The notes under the pieces were generated by a model. The model did no database searches, had not been told where the DNA came from, and worked only from the letters and a program-made list of their open reading frames with translations. From the NCBI GenBank assembly GCA_017466725.1, contig JAFTTP010000001.1:1-64000 (forward strand): DNA of 64,000 nt. Direction: 5' to 3'. Below, one piece after another: positions 1 through 6,782 of this stretch (positions are counted from its first letter, which is position 1; each line of letters begins with the position of its first letter). Source of the DNA: Clostridia bacterium (GTDB taxonomy: Bacteria; Bacillota; Clostridia; Christensenellales; UBA1242). A program made the translations under genes and the position numbers.

Positions 1-560
1 AGTGTAATATGTTCATAATAATCATTAATATCAGATGTATCTTCAATAGAATAGGTAAAATTTTTCGATAAATATCTTTTATCATATTCGTTTTCTTTAA
101 CTATGTGTATAGGCAAACTTGTATTTTGTTTTAAATAACATATCTCAATTGTCTTAAATTTATTAGAAAAACATTTACAAAAAGAGTGAGTACTTTTAAT
201 ATCATATCCATAAAAAGAATAGTTGTTATTTTTAATATAACACTTAAATTGTTCATAAATATGTTGTTTATGATCTTCTAAAACAATGGGAGATAGATAA
301 TCTACCATTCTGCTACCTATAAACTCTAATATTATATTATTATTGCAAACACGTTCTATTAAAGGAAAAATTGCTATACAATTTTCGTTATGATAAAATA
401 TTAAATTGTGTAATTTTAATTCAGAACTCAATTTAAAATAGAAATGTTTATTCCATTGATAAGATTGATAAATTGTACTTTCTTTATCTTGCAAATATAA
501 ACTATTCCAAAACTGTTGTGATATAGAAAAATCTCTATCAACCTTAATTACATATTTCAT
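1..560 (-). CDS. CelD/FemAB-like GNAT acyltransferase, partial
   Basis: The frame is open from an ATG at 560 (GGAG seven bases upstream) to the window edge, giving 186 residues of an incomplete protein whose C-terminus lies outside. The N-terminal pattern fits the CelD/BcsL (FemAB-related GNAT) family: an early 'YQSYQWNKHF' segment, 'CIAIFPLIERV', then 'LEFIGSRMVDYLSP' about 100 residues in, matching the family's G-x-x-x-x-D-Y block. Such enzymes transfer acyl or aminoacyl groups to sugars or peptidoglycan precursors. The start overlaps the end of the upstream exonuclease gene by 17 bases, so it is probably the seventh gene of the leftward operon. Base composition is very AT-rich, as in its operon partners. 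The family call is by pattern only; the substrate is unknown. Confidence 0.6.
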   Translation of the reverse strand, partial: MKYVIKVDRDFSISQQFWNSLYLQDKESTIYQSYQWNKHFYFKLSSELKLHNLIFYHNENCIAIFPLIERVCNNNIILEFIGSRMVDYLSPIVLEDHKQHIYEQFKCYIKNNNYSFYGYDIKSTHSFCKCFSNKFKTIEICYLKQNTSLPIHIVKENEYDKRYLSKNFTYSIEDTSDINDYYEHIT

Positions 561-1374
561 TAGTAATCTCCGTAACAAGTTTTAAATTTTTAAAGTTTTT
601 TAAACTTGCAGGTGCTATTTCATAATTGTCTAGTGAATACTTTAATAAATCAATCGTGTTGTTTGGCAGTTCTATCAAATTTAAATTGTGTTTAATTGTT
701 TCTATATTGTCTGTATAAATGTCATAAAACTTATCAAAATTACTATTTTTTAAAGCATTTATAATATTTACAGCTGTTTTAGGACCTACTTTATGAATTC
801 CTTTTATATTATCAGCTGTATCACCAATTAAAGCCTTATATAATGCAAAATCAGATGGTAAAATTGAAAATTTTTCATTAATAAATTTTTCATCGACAAA
901 AACCGTATTTTTGCCTCTAAATCTAATTATTTTAATTCTATCATTTACTAATTGATAAAAATCTGTATCAGTAGAGGAAATAAAAACTTCACCATCATAT
1001 TTTTTTGAAATTATAGCAATGTAATCATCGCACTCAATTCCCTCTGTTTCAATCCACTTTATATTTAGATATTCCAAAACAGCTTTAATAAATCTTAACT
1101 GGGTAAACGGATTTTCTTCGTCACTCAAACTTCCATAATCCGTTTGACGATTGGTTTTATAATCTTCATCATCCCTGACATTTCTAGAACCTTCTCCATC
1201 AAAAACAACCAAGCATTCATCTGCTTTTAAATATTTTATCATTTTAACAACAGTTCCAACAAAACCAACCGTCCCAGTAATGTTTACATTATTATCATTG
1301 TAAAAAGGAAATGGCATACCAAAAAACATTTTAAATAATAAATTATGACCATCTATTAGCAACAATCTTTTCAT
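544..1374 (-). CDS. 5'-3' exonuclease, PolI N-terminal / FEN type
   Basis: A 276-residue structure-specific 5' nuclease. Visible acid motifs in order are LLLIDGHN (residue 4 on), VVFDGEG (about 57), GIECDDYIA (about 113), SSTDTDFYQL (about 133) and the helix-hairpin-helix stretch GDTADNIKGIHKVGPKTA (about 184-201). Together they form the two-metal active site and DNA clamp of the PolA N-terminal domain and phage T5 FEN. The length equals a free-standing exonuclease without polymerase, as in phages and some mobile elements. The known activity of the family is flap or 5'-end removal on DNA or RNA-DNA. It starts 9 bases after the RT-like gene, with AAGGA before its ATG, so the two are co-translated. 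Pairing with an RT-like gene suggests processing of a nucleic-acid intermediate, which is inference. Confidence 0.88.
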   Translation of the reverse strand: MKRLLLIDGHNLLFKMFFGMPFPFYNDNNVNITGTVGFVGTVVKMIKYLKADECLVVFDGEGSRNVRDDEDYKTNRQTDYGSLSDEENPFTQLRFIKAVLEYLNIKWIETEGIECDDYIAIISKKYDGEVFISSTDTDFYQLVNDRIKIIRFRGKNTVFVDEKFINEKFSILPSDFALYKALIGDTADNIKGIHKVGPKTAVNIINALKNSNFDKFYDIYTDNIETIKHNLNLIELPNNTIDLLKYSLDNYEIAPASLKNFKNLKLVTEITNEICN

Positions 1375-1383
1375 TTTACATCC

Positions 1384-2154
1384 TTAAATTAATATTTCTT
1401 TATCAAAATCTGTAAAATCTTCCCTATGTAAGAATTTCGATTTTGTATAGTTGATTTGTATTTCAAAATCTTCAAAAACTTTATTAATCATTTTAACATC
1501 TTCTTTATCATTAGTTAAAAAGATAAAAGAATCAATTAACCTCAAAAATTTGATATTTTGTTGTGTTAAGTGTAACTCAATTTCAACTAAATTGCAATCA
1601 AACAAAATATTGCTTAATTTATGTCCAAATGGCAATCCTTTATCAATATCATTATCATTAAACAATGCAGAATCTATCAAATCGACTTGTTCTTGTTTTA
1701 AGTTTTTTAACAAAAAATCTTTTCTTAACTTCTTATAATCTATACCAAAAGCATGCTTTAAGTCTATTAGATAAAAATATTCGTATATATCATAGAATCT
1801 TTTAGCATTTCTTACAAATTCATTAATCCCTGAGCCTGTCCTGAATATCTTATTTCGCATACTATACCAGTATGTTTCATTGATTTTATAAATCTTTTTA
1901 GCTAATGCGTATTCCACAATTCTATTTTTTAAAGAACATCTATCTATATGTAAAATTTTAGAGCCAAAAGGTAATTGAAATTTGATAACTTTTTCAAATT
2001 TAAATGTCTGATCTTGAAGTTGATTATATATATTATCAATATAGTCTTCAATGCTTAAATCTTTAGGTGGCAATTCTTTAGAATTTTTCTTTAAAGCTTT
2101 TCTTAAGGCTTCTAAAAGTTCTGCCTTGCTTATAATTTCATAGTTTGTATTCAT
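1384..2154 (-). CDS. Reverse-transcriptase-like protein, altered catalytic box
   Basis: A 256-residue protein that aligns by eye to the RT fingers-palm core. 'HIDRCSLKNRIVEYALAKKI' and 'FRTGSGINEFVRNA' resemble RT blocks 1-2. 'FYLIDLKHAFGIDYKKL' is block 3 with the motif A aspartate. 'GLPFGHKLSNILFDCNLVEIE' is block 4, where most RTs have GxPQGxxxSP. 'FLRLIDSFIFL' occupies the YxDD position, and 'INYTKSKF' resembles block 6. The YADD box reads LIDS: the first aspartate is kept and the second is serine. No thumb/maturase or endonuclease domain fits in this length. It overlaps the PIG-L gene by 17 bases and precedes the exonuclease by 9. It could be an active divergent RT, a protein-primed or untemplated polymerase, or a structural relic. 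The RT fold call is moderately firm; activity is unknown. Confidence 0.65.
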   Translation of the reverse strand: MNTNYEIISKAELLEALRKALKKNSKELPPKDLSIEDYIDNIYNQLQDQTFKFEKVIKFQLPFGSKILHIDRCSLKNRIVEYALAKKIYKINETYWYSMRNKIFRTGSGINEFVRNAKRFYDIYEYFYLIDLKHAFGIDYKKLRKDFLLKNLKQEQVDLIDSALFNDNDIDKGLPFGHKLSNILFDCNLVEIELHLTQQNIKFLRLIDSFIFLTNDKEDVKMINKVFEDFEIQINYTKSKFLHREDFTDFDKEILI

Positions 2155-2731
2155 AAAAATTTCCTTGTACTGGTAATTGTAAATATGATTCTGCTAACTT
2201 ACAATCATTTTCTATTCCCCAGTTTTTATTTTGTTTTTCTACCATATCAATAAAATAATCACAAGGTTGTGAAGTATGATTTCTTATTAATTCTTTTTTA
2301 TTTTTATTAAATTTAGAAATATCAATATATGTATTGGGTATAAATTTTGAGTTATCAAAACCAATAGAATTGTAAGTATCACAAACAAAAAATGAAAATT
2401 TTAATTTGTCAAACACTAACAGTTCTGGTAAAATTTTATAAACTTTATCGAAACAATCTTTATGTTCATGATGACAATCTTTGAACCAATGTGTAATAAT
2501 TATATTGGGATTAAAATCTTTAATTACTCTTCGTAGTATTTTTTCAATCGGCTTTATAAATTCAACTTTAACTTTATGTTTCGATAGTAGTAAAGCTTCT
2601 CTTTTTCTATCTTTAGTAGAATATAAGTATACAACTTTAACATTATCGCCTTTTTCTATTTGTGTTAAAATAGTTCCTCCGCACCAAATTTCCGCATCAT
2701 CAGGATGAGCTAGAACATACACGATATTCAT
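2138..2731 (-). CDS. PIG-L (LmbE) family de-N-acetylase
   Basis: A 197-residue zinc hydrolase of the PIG-L/LmbE superfamily. The signature AHPDDAE is at residues 8-14 (zinc ligands H and D, general base D), and 'HHEHKDC' near residue 85 supplies the third ligand and neighbouring residues. 'AESYLQLPV' close to the C-terminus matches the family's conserved AES/F-Y segment. Known members remove acetyl groups from GlcNAc conjugates (BshB, MshB, PIG-L) or from chitobiose. The gene overlaps the GT4 gene by 4 bases (ATGA type) and the RT-like gene by 17, so translation is coupled. The GT4/PIG-L order is the same chemistry as in bacillithiol or mycothiol synthesis, where a glycoside is made and then deacetylated. 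The substrate here is not known. Confidence 0.85.
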   Translation of the reverse strand: MNIVYVLAHPDDAEIWCGGTILTQIEKGDNVKVVYLYSTKDRKREALLLSKHKVKVEFIKPIEKILRRVIKDFNPNIIITHWFKDCHHEHKDCFDKVYKILPELLVFDKLKFSFFVCDTYNSIGFDNSKFIPNTYIDISKFNKNKKELIRNHTSQPCDYFIDMVEKQNKNWGIENDCKLAESYLQLPVQGNFYEYKL

Positions 2732-3831
2732 TTTGTAATCTCCTTAATAAATTTATTTGCCACATTTCTTGATTCATAATTTACAGCTCTTTTATACGCT
2801 TTATTAAATTTATATTTGGATTTTCCTTGCATAATATTAATCATTTCATTTAAAAATCCTGAATCGTCTTTAACGTTATAAGTTTTAGTAATTCCTTTAA
2901 ATAAATATTTAAGATTTCCAGCATTGGTACTTACAACATATTTACCCAAAGCCATACCTTCAAGTGCTGCCATTCCGAAACTTTCCATTTTTGAAGGAAC
3001 TAAAACACAGTCTTTGCTTTTCAATTCGTCTACAATTTCGTCCCATTTCAAATTACCTAAAACAATTATGCTATTCGGATATAAATTATTTATTTCTTCA
3101 ATATCTTTAGATATTTCATCTTTAACTAAAAATCTAAATTCACCGCTTGTCAGATATAACTTTTTATTTGGATATGATTTTAAAAATTCTTTCCATATTT
3201 TAAGTAAATCTGCAACACCTTTTTCTTTTGAAATTCTTGCATTGCACATAAAATTATTAACTTCTGGTATATTTGAACCTTTAGTAATAAAATCTTTAGT
3301 TATACAATTTGGTAAAAGTGATAGTTTTTGTTTAGGATTGCAAATTTTTATGATTTCTTCTTTGACAAATTTGCTTACACAAAAGTAATGATCAAAATTA
3401 TAACCAAACATTTGTTTAATTAGATCTGGATTATGTGTCATATGAAATAGCAAGCAAATTTTACAATCAATTTCATCAAAAATGTTTATATGAGGGATTA
3501 TTCCCCACAAATGGTCTTGAACTAAGATATAATCTGGTTTTTCTTCTTTTATAGTTTTTAATAATTTTTGCTTGATCAATGTTTGATTGTCTTTATAATT
3601 TGCTTTTATTTGATCATCAACACAACCGATTGTTGGATCAATAAAATCAATGAGATTGTTATCATAAACAACCTTATAGTTCTTATTTCTTACAGCAGGA
3701 TGCATTTTGCTTGTATAGATTACAACTTGATGACCTTCTTCAACTAAACCATTAGTTAGAGTGTAAATAGACCTTTCCATTCCTGCAAAAACATTTTCTC
3801 CATAACCTAAAAATGTAATTAAGATTTTCAT
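2728..3831 (-). CDS. Glycosyltransferase family 4 (GT-B fold)
   Basis: A 367-residue GT4-type retaining glycosyltransferase. The N-terminal Rossmann half begins MKILITFLGYGENVFAGMERSIYTL, the usual glycine-rich acceptor-side loop and helix. The C-terminal half has 'FMCNARISKEKGVADLL' and the EX7E motif in 'PSKMESFGMAALEGMALGKYVVST' (about residues 282-305), which binds the nucleotide-sugar donor. No membrane segment is seen, so it is presumably cytosolic. It overlaps the genes on both sides by 4 bases. GT4 enzymes next to PIG-L deacetylases are typical of thiol-sugar (BshA/MshA) or glycolipid pathways; glycosylation of a nucleobase or of DNA is an alternative because of the nucleic-acid genes in the same operon. 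Donor and acceptor cannot be read from the sequence. Confidence 0.85.
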   Translation of the reverse strand: MKILITFLGYGENVFAGMERSIYTLTNGLVEEGHQVVIYTSKMHPAVRNKNYKVVYDNNLIDFIDPTIGCVDDQIKANYKDNQTLIKQKLLKTIKEEKPDYILVQDHLWGIIPHINIFDEIDCKICLLFHMTHNPDLIKQMFGYNFDHYFCVSKFVKEEIIKICNPKQKLSLLPNCITKDFITKGSNIPEVNNFMCNARISKEKGVADLLKIWKEFLKSYPNKKLYLTSGEFRFLVKDEISKDIEEINNLYPNSIIVLGNLKWDEIVDELKSKDCVLVPSKMESFGMAALEGMALGKYVVSTNAGNLKYLFKGITKTYNVKDDSGFLNEMINIMQGKSKYKFNKAYKRAVNYESRNVANKFIKEITK

Positions 3832-4265
3832 TTTTTTATCTCCAAAAGATATTTAGTTAAATCTTTCATGTTTGTATATATCTTATGATTAAAACATCCA
3901 TCAATCATTACATTATTGTCCCCATTTTGATCCATTGCTCTAGAATCTGTTTTGTAAGCAATACAAATTTTTCCCATAGCATAAGCCATTCCTAATTCAA
4001 TACAAGTACCCTCATCAGGTGTTCTACCATCTAAAAGACAAATTATTATATCTGATTCTTGAACCGCCTTATAATCAGTATCAAAAAGGTATTGCCTTAC
4101 TTCTTGTTTAGACATTTTACCTTCTTTAATCATATCATAAGCAACACCGCCATCTTCCTGTGGTAGGTAAGTTTTAAATCCTAACTTTTTTAACTGTTTA
4201 TTAAATTTGGTGTTCCTTTCTCTTTCCATTTCATTAAATAATGGTGCTGCGACATAAATATACAT
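3828..4265 (-). CDS. Nucleoside 2-deoxyribosyltransferase-like protein
   Basis: A 145-residue protein of the nucleoside 2-deoxyribosyltransferase / DNPH1 (Rcl) superfamily. It begins MYIYVAAPLFNEMERERN, the family's N-terminal strand and Y-x-A-x-P-L-F loop. It has 'DYKAVQESDIIICLLDGRTPDEGTCIELGMAYAMGKICIAYKTD' (residues ~64-107), in which the glutamate of ELGMA corresponds to the catalytic nucleophile. Known members swap the base on 2'-deoxynucleosides or hydrolyse the N-glycosidic bond of deoxynucleotides. GGAGG precedes the ATG. It starts one base after the transporter stop and overlaps the GT gene by 4. A base transporter directly before a base-exchange enzyme suggests salvage or installation of an unusual base; this is inference. 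Confidence 0.78.
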   Translation of the reverse strand: MYIYVAAPLFNEMERERNTKFNKQLKKLGFKTYLPQEDGGVAYDMIKEGKMSKQEVRQYLFDTDYKAVQESDIIICLLDGRTPDEGTCIELGMAYAMGKICIAYKTDSRAMDQNGDNNVMIDGCFNHKIYTNMKDLTKYLLEIKK

Positions 4266-4266
4266 A

Positions 4267-4896
4267 TTATTTCTCCTCCTTAAGTTTGTTTTTATGTATT
4301 ATCAAGTAAACAATCGGTGTAAACATAATTTCATAAACTATTTTTACTAACGATGTAATGAATACTGAAAGAAGCATCGTTTTTAAAGGTAAAATTCCAA
4401 CAAATGCTATAAATATAAAACAGAATGTATCTATTATTTCACCTACTATAGTAGATAAAATTGTTCTTATCCATAAAAATCTTTGTTTTGTTAACTTCTT
4501 AAATAAAATCATTAAAGAGGAATTAACAATATTTCCCAACAAAAATCCTGTTAGTGAGCCAATTAAAACACGTGGTGTATAACTTAATACTGTTTTAAAA
4601 GCTTCTGCGGTTTGCAAAGTTTCAGGTATCGGTAGAATATTAATTATCATAAATGTGACTACCATAAAGATATTACATATAAATCCTAACAAAAAAACTT
4701 TTAAACTATTTTTAAATCCATACAATTCAGTTAAAACATCTCCAACTATAAATGATATCGGAAATAATATAGTTGAAGATGGTAATTGGAATCCAAACAG
4801 TTCAAAAGTTCGTGATGCGACAACATTTGAAATTAAAATACATGAGATAAATACAATTGATAAATAATAATATAACTTAAATTTTTTATTTTCCAT
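4267..4896 (-). CDS. VUT family (YhhQ-type) queuosine-precursor transporter
   Basis: A 209-residue integral membrane protein with about six hydrophobic segments. It matches the YhhQ/VUT pattern: 'ILISNVVASRTFELFG' near residue 20, 'FPISFIVGDVLTELYGFKNS' near residue 46 and 'WIRTILSTIVGEIIDTFCFIFIAFVG' near residue 142. Characterised members import 7-deazaguanine bases (preQ0, preQ1 or queuine), and related transporters are known from phages and DNA-modification clusters. It is the first gene of the leftward operon, with TAGGAGG six bases before the ATG and a consensus promoter about 50 bases upstream. The 7-deazaguanine substrate is taken from the family and not shown here. No preQ1 aptamer could be recognised in the very short leader. 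Confidence 0.8.
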   Translation of the reverse strand: MENKKFKLYYYLSIVFISCILISNVVASRTFELFGFQLPSSTILFPISFIVGDVLTELYGFKNSLKVFLLGFICNIFMVVTFMIINILPIPETLQTAEAFKTVLSYTPRVLIGSLTGFLLGNIVNSSLMILFKKLTKQRFLWIRTILSTIVGEIIDTFCFIFIAFVGILPLKTMLLSVFITSLVKIVYEIMFTPIVYLIIHKNKLKEEK

Positions 4897-4945
4897 ATAA
4901 CCTCCTAATTAGGGTGCAAAATGCCAGGTCAATTAAGTTGTATTA

Positions 4946-4974
4946 ATAATAGCAAAAATGGTAAAATTTGTCAA
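4946..4974 (-). promoter_or_regulatory. Sigma-70-type promoter of the leftward element operon
   Basis: On the minus strand TTGACA (4974-4969) is followed by a 17-base spacer and TATTAT (4951-4946). The predicted start near 4939 leaves a leader of about 40 bases before the transporter ATG at 4896. The leader contains the short palindrome CCTAATTAGG, which overlaps the Shine-Dalgarno TAGGAGG and could mask it. A consensus -35 suggests the operon is strongly expressed unless repressed. Confidence 0.75.
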
Positions 4975-5018
4975 ATGTTTTTGCTACAACAATTTTTATT
5001 ATTCCCTTTGTTCGCCAA

Positions 5019-5036
5019 CTGTCTAAAATTAGACAG
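5019..5036. repeat. Perfect 8-bp inverted repeat beside the element border
   Basis: CTGTCTAA, AA, TTAGACAG forms a perfect dyad. The half-site TTAGACA recurs at 5054-5060 inside the direct repeats that follow. Its position between the operon promoter and the att-like tRNA fragment suggests a protein site (repressor, integrase or excisionase). It lacks a T run, so it is not a convincing terminator. Confidence 0.5.
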
Positions 5037-5050
5037 CAAAATCTTAAATA

Positions 5051-5129
5051 ATTTTAGACAATTTTAGAAAATATTAGTTAACACGATATAACACGAGTTT
5101 TGCCTATAAAATAAGGGATTTTAAGGGAT
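5051..5129. repeat. Three tandem direct-repeat pairs with 10-bp period (arm-site candidates)
   Basis: ATTTTAGACA (5051-5060) is followed by ATTTTAGAAA (5061-5070). AACACGA occurs at 5080-5086 and 5090-5096. TAAGGGAT occurs at 5112-5119 and 5122-5129. Each pair repeats with a 10-base offset, one helical turn, and all lie within about 120 bases of the att-like junction at 5173. This layout resembles recombinase arm-type or accessory-factor sites, which is inference. The stretch 4897-5172 holds no gene. Confidence 0.45.
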
Positions 5130-5145
5130 AGAACAACACTAAAAC

Positions 5146-5165
5146 AACTTGAAAAACAAGTTTTA
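5146..5165. other. Small hairpin next to the tRNA fragment
   Basis: AACTTG (5146-5151), AAAAA, CAAGTT (5157-5162), followed by T residues. It could be a weak terminator for rightward transcription or part of the recombination site. It ends only seven bases before the tRNA-identical segment. Confidence 0.35.
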
Positions 5166-5172
5166 TTCATAC

Positions 5173-5217
5173 CTCTTAATCAGGGGGTCCGGGGTTCGAA
5201 CCCCCGGCAGTCCACCA
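5173..5217 (+). tRNA. 3' half of tRNA-Lys(CTT): att-type remnant
   Basis: The segment reads as the anticodon loop CTCTTAA (5173-5179, anticodon CTT), the 3' anticodon-stem strand TCAGG, a variable loop, a perfect T arm (CGGGG, TTCGAAC, CCCCG), acceptor strand GCAGTCC, discriminator A and CCA at 5215-5217. No 5' half exists: the expected acceptor strand GGACTGC is absent upstream, and the five bases before the loop do not pair with TCAGG. Identity to a tRNA therefore starts exactly at the anticodon loop, the usual crossover point of tyrosine integrases. The intact tRNA-Lys should lie at the other end of the element, left of this window. Confidence 0.8.
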
Positions 5218-5220
5218 ATT

Positions 5221-5247
5221 ACACTTGGAAAGCCAAGTGTTTTTTTA
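5221..5247 (+). terminator. Rho-independent terminator of the former tRNA-Lys gene
   Basis: ACACTTGG (5221-5228), AAAG, CCAAGTGT (5233-5240) and a T run. It lies immediately after the CCA of the tRNA fragment, so it is the original tRNA terminator left on the chromosomal side of the junction. Confidence 0.8.
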
Positions 5248-5272
5248 TTAAAAAGAAAATTTCAAGTTTACA

Positions 5273-6757
5273 TTATACAACCACTTTATCGTAAAGCCAG
5301 CTGTTAATAAAACCTTCCATATCGCCGCTGCTTACCTTTATAAATGACGCAATAAAATCCTCTGGCGCTGCCAGTTTAAATTTAAACTGATTGTAGTAGA
5401 GTTTTAATGCTTTTAAAAAATTCTTTTCGCCAATGCTGTTTTTTATGGCGTCCATAAGAAGTACACCTTTTGTGTAAGTACACTCAACATATTCAGGCTC
5501 TGTAGCATATTCACAAATTGGCTTATCCATAACGCCATCAGCGCCCCCATTAACCTTAGTGAATACTTTTACATAAAGCCTATAACTCTTTCTAGCGCTA
5601 TCAATCATTTTATCAAAATCTTCACCATATTCCGTATTTATTTTATAAAAAAGCAATGCACTATATTCAGCCAAGCCCTCATCCATCCACGCATGAATAT
5701 ATTGATTGTTGCCAACAACACCGTACCACCACTGATGAGCAATCTCATGCACAATTACGTATTCAAAATCTTGCTCACTTACCTTATCACTAATAAGAAC
5801 GATATTTGGGTATTCCATACCACCGTGAATAAAGTTTGCTTTTACCACAGAAAGCGTTGTGTATGGATAGACGCCAAAAAGTTGATTGAAAGTTTTAAGT
5901 GCCTTGATGGCAACTTGCAAGTTTTTCTCAATATCCTTGTCACCTTTATATCCATAATAGTTTACCGCCACCCCTTCAAAAGTTTGAGTTGCAACTTCAA
6001 ACTTTTCAGACAACACAAAGCAAAAATCCCTTACATTTTCCGCAAAAACCGTCGTTATAAGTCTACCATTTTTAATGTGGCTACCCTTTACCATTCCAGT
6101 TGAGGCAACTTGAAATGCGTCACTACAGTCAATAGTCACAATATAATCGGCGCATTCACTGTAAAAGGGGTCACCGTTGGCATGATACAAATCTTTGCTA
6201 AAGCCTACACCATCTTCGTACACACATGCTATTGGATAGAAATTTCCCACATTAATTGTATTTTCCCCCACGCCAAACCTATGATGAATTTGAGGCATTT
6301 CAGCAGAAAAAGAGATGTTGATGGTTATAAACTCATCTGGATATAAAGCCTCTTGCAAGGTAATTGCTAAAATGTTTTTATCTTCACCTTCAATTTCATA
6401 GCAAACATCATATCCCTCAATAGATACCGCCCTTATTTCAATACAGCCATAACTTAATCCATTGTAATAGGCCTCATCTTTTTTGCTGCCGGATACAACA
6501 CTTGCTTTTGCACCTTCTCGAAAAGCATTAGGATATAGGTGAAAATATAATTTATCAAAGGCATTTTCGCTTGTATTGACATATATGACACGCTCTTCAC
6601 CTAAAAGCGTCATATTAACCTCATCATATACCACGTTTAAAGTATAGTGATTGCGTTTTTCATCCACTTTTCCGGCACAAGCCGTCAATGAGACACCGCC
6701 AATAAGCATTAAAAGCAGCACGCCAAAAACAACACCAAACTTAACAAATTTTTTCAT
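5273..6757 (-). CDS. M1-type zinc aminopeptidase-like lipoprotein
   Basis: With the ATG at 6757 the protein has 494 residues and starts with a lipoprotein signal: MKKF, a hydrophobic run, then LTAC with the lipobox cysteine near residue 27. A longer reading from a TTG at 6811 is unlikely because that triplet is the start of the promoter -35 box. The middle is an M1-like beta domain. The zinc site is HEIAHQWWYG (HExxH) followed by 'DEGLAEYS', whose glutamate is the third ligand; 'GGMEYPN' occupies the position of the family's GAMEN exopeptidase loop. It is therefore expected to trim peptides outside the membrane. No operon partner is evident; the gene is divergent from the DnaD-domain gene and shares its regulatory region. 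Confidence 0.85.
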   Translation of the reverse strand: MKKFVKFGVVFGVLLLMLIGGVSLTACAGKVDEKRNHYTLNVVYDEVNMTLLGEERVIYVNTSENAFDKLYFHLYPNAFREGAKASVVSGSKKDEAYYNGLSYGCIEIRAVSIEGYDVCYEIEGEDKNILAITLQEALYPDEFITINISFSAEMPQIHHRFGVGENTINVGNFYPIACVYEDGVGFSKDLYHANGDPFYSECADYIVTIDCSDAFQVASTGMVKGSHIKNGRLITTVFAENVRDFCFVLSEKFEVATQTFEGVAVNYYGYKGDKDIEKNLQVAIKALKTFNQLFGVYPYTTLSVVKANFIHGGMEYPNIVLISDKVSEQDFEYVIVHEIAHQWWYGVVGNNQYIHAWMDEGLAEYSALLFYKINTEYGEDFDKMIDSARKSYRLYVKVFTKVNGGADGVMDKPICEYATEPEYVECTYTKGVLLMDAIKNSIGEKNFLKALKLYYNQFKFKLAAPEDFIASFIKVSSGDMEGFINSWLYDKVVV

Positions 6758-6782
6758 AAGATAAATATATTTACTTCTTTTT

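Noticed and set aside
4897-4945. A preQ1 riboswitch in the leader of the VUT transporter
   Set aside because: The leader is only about 40 bases and has none of the preQ1-I core (no matching P1 stem, no A-rich tail) nor a preQ1-II layout; only the short palindrome over the ribosome site is real.
1-5172. A diversity-generating retroelement or retron around the RT-like gene
   Set aside because: No template/variable repeat pair, no msr-msd-like inverted repeats and no accessory Avd gene were seen in the available part.
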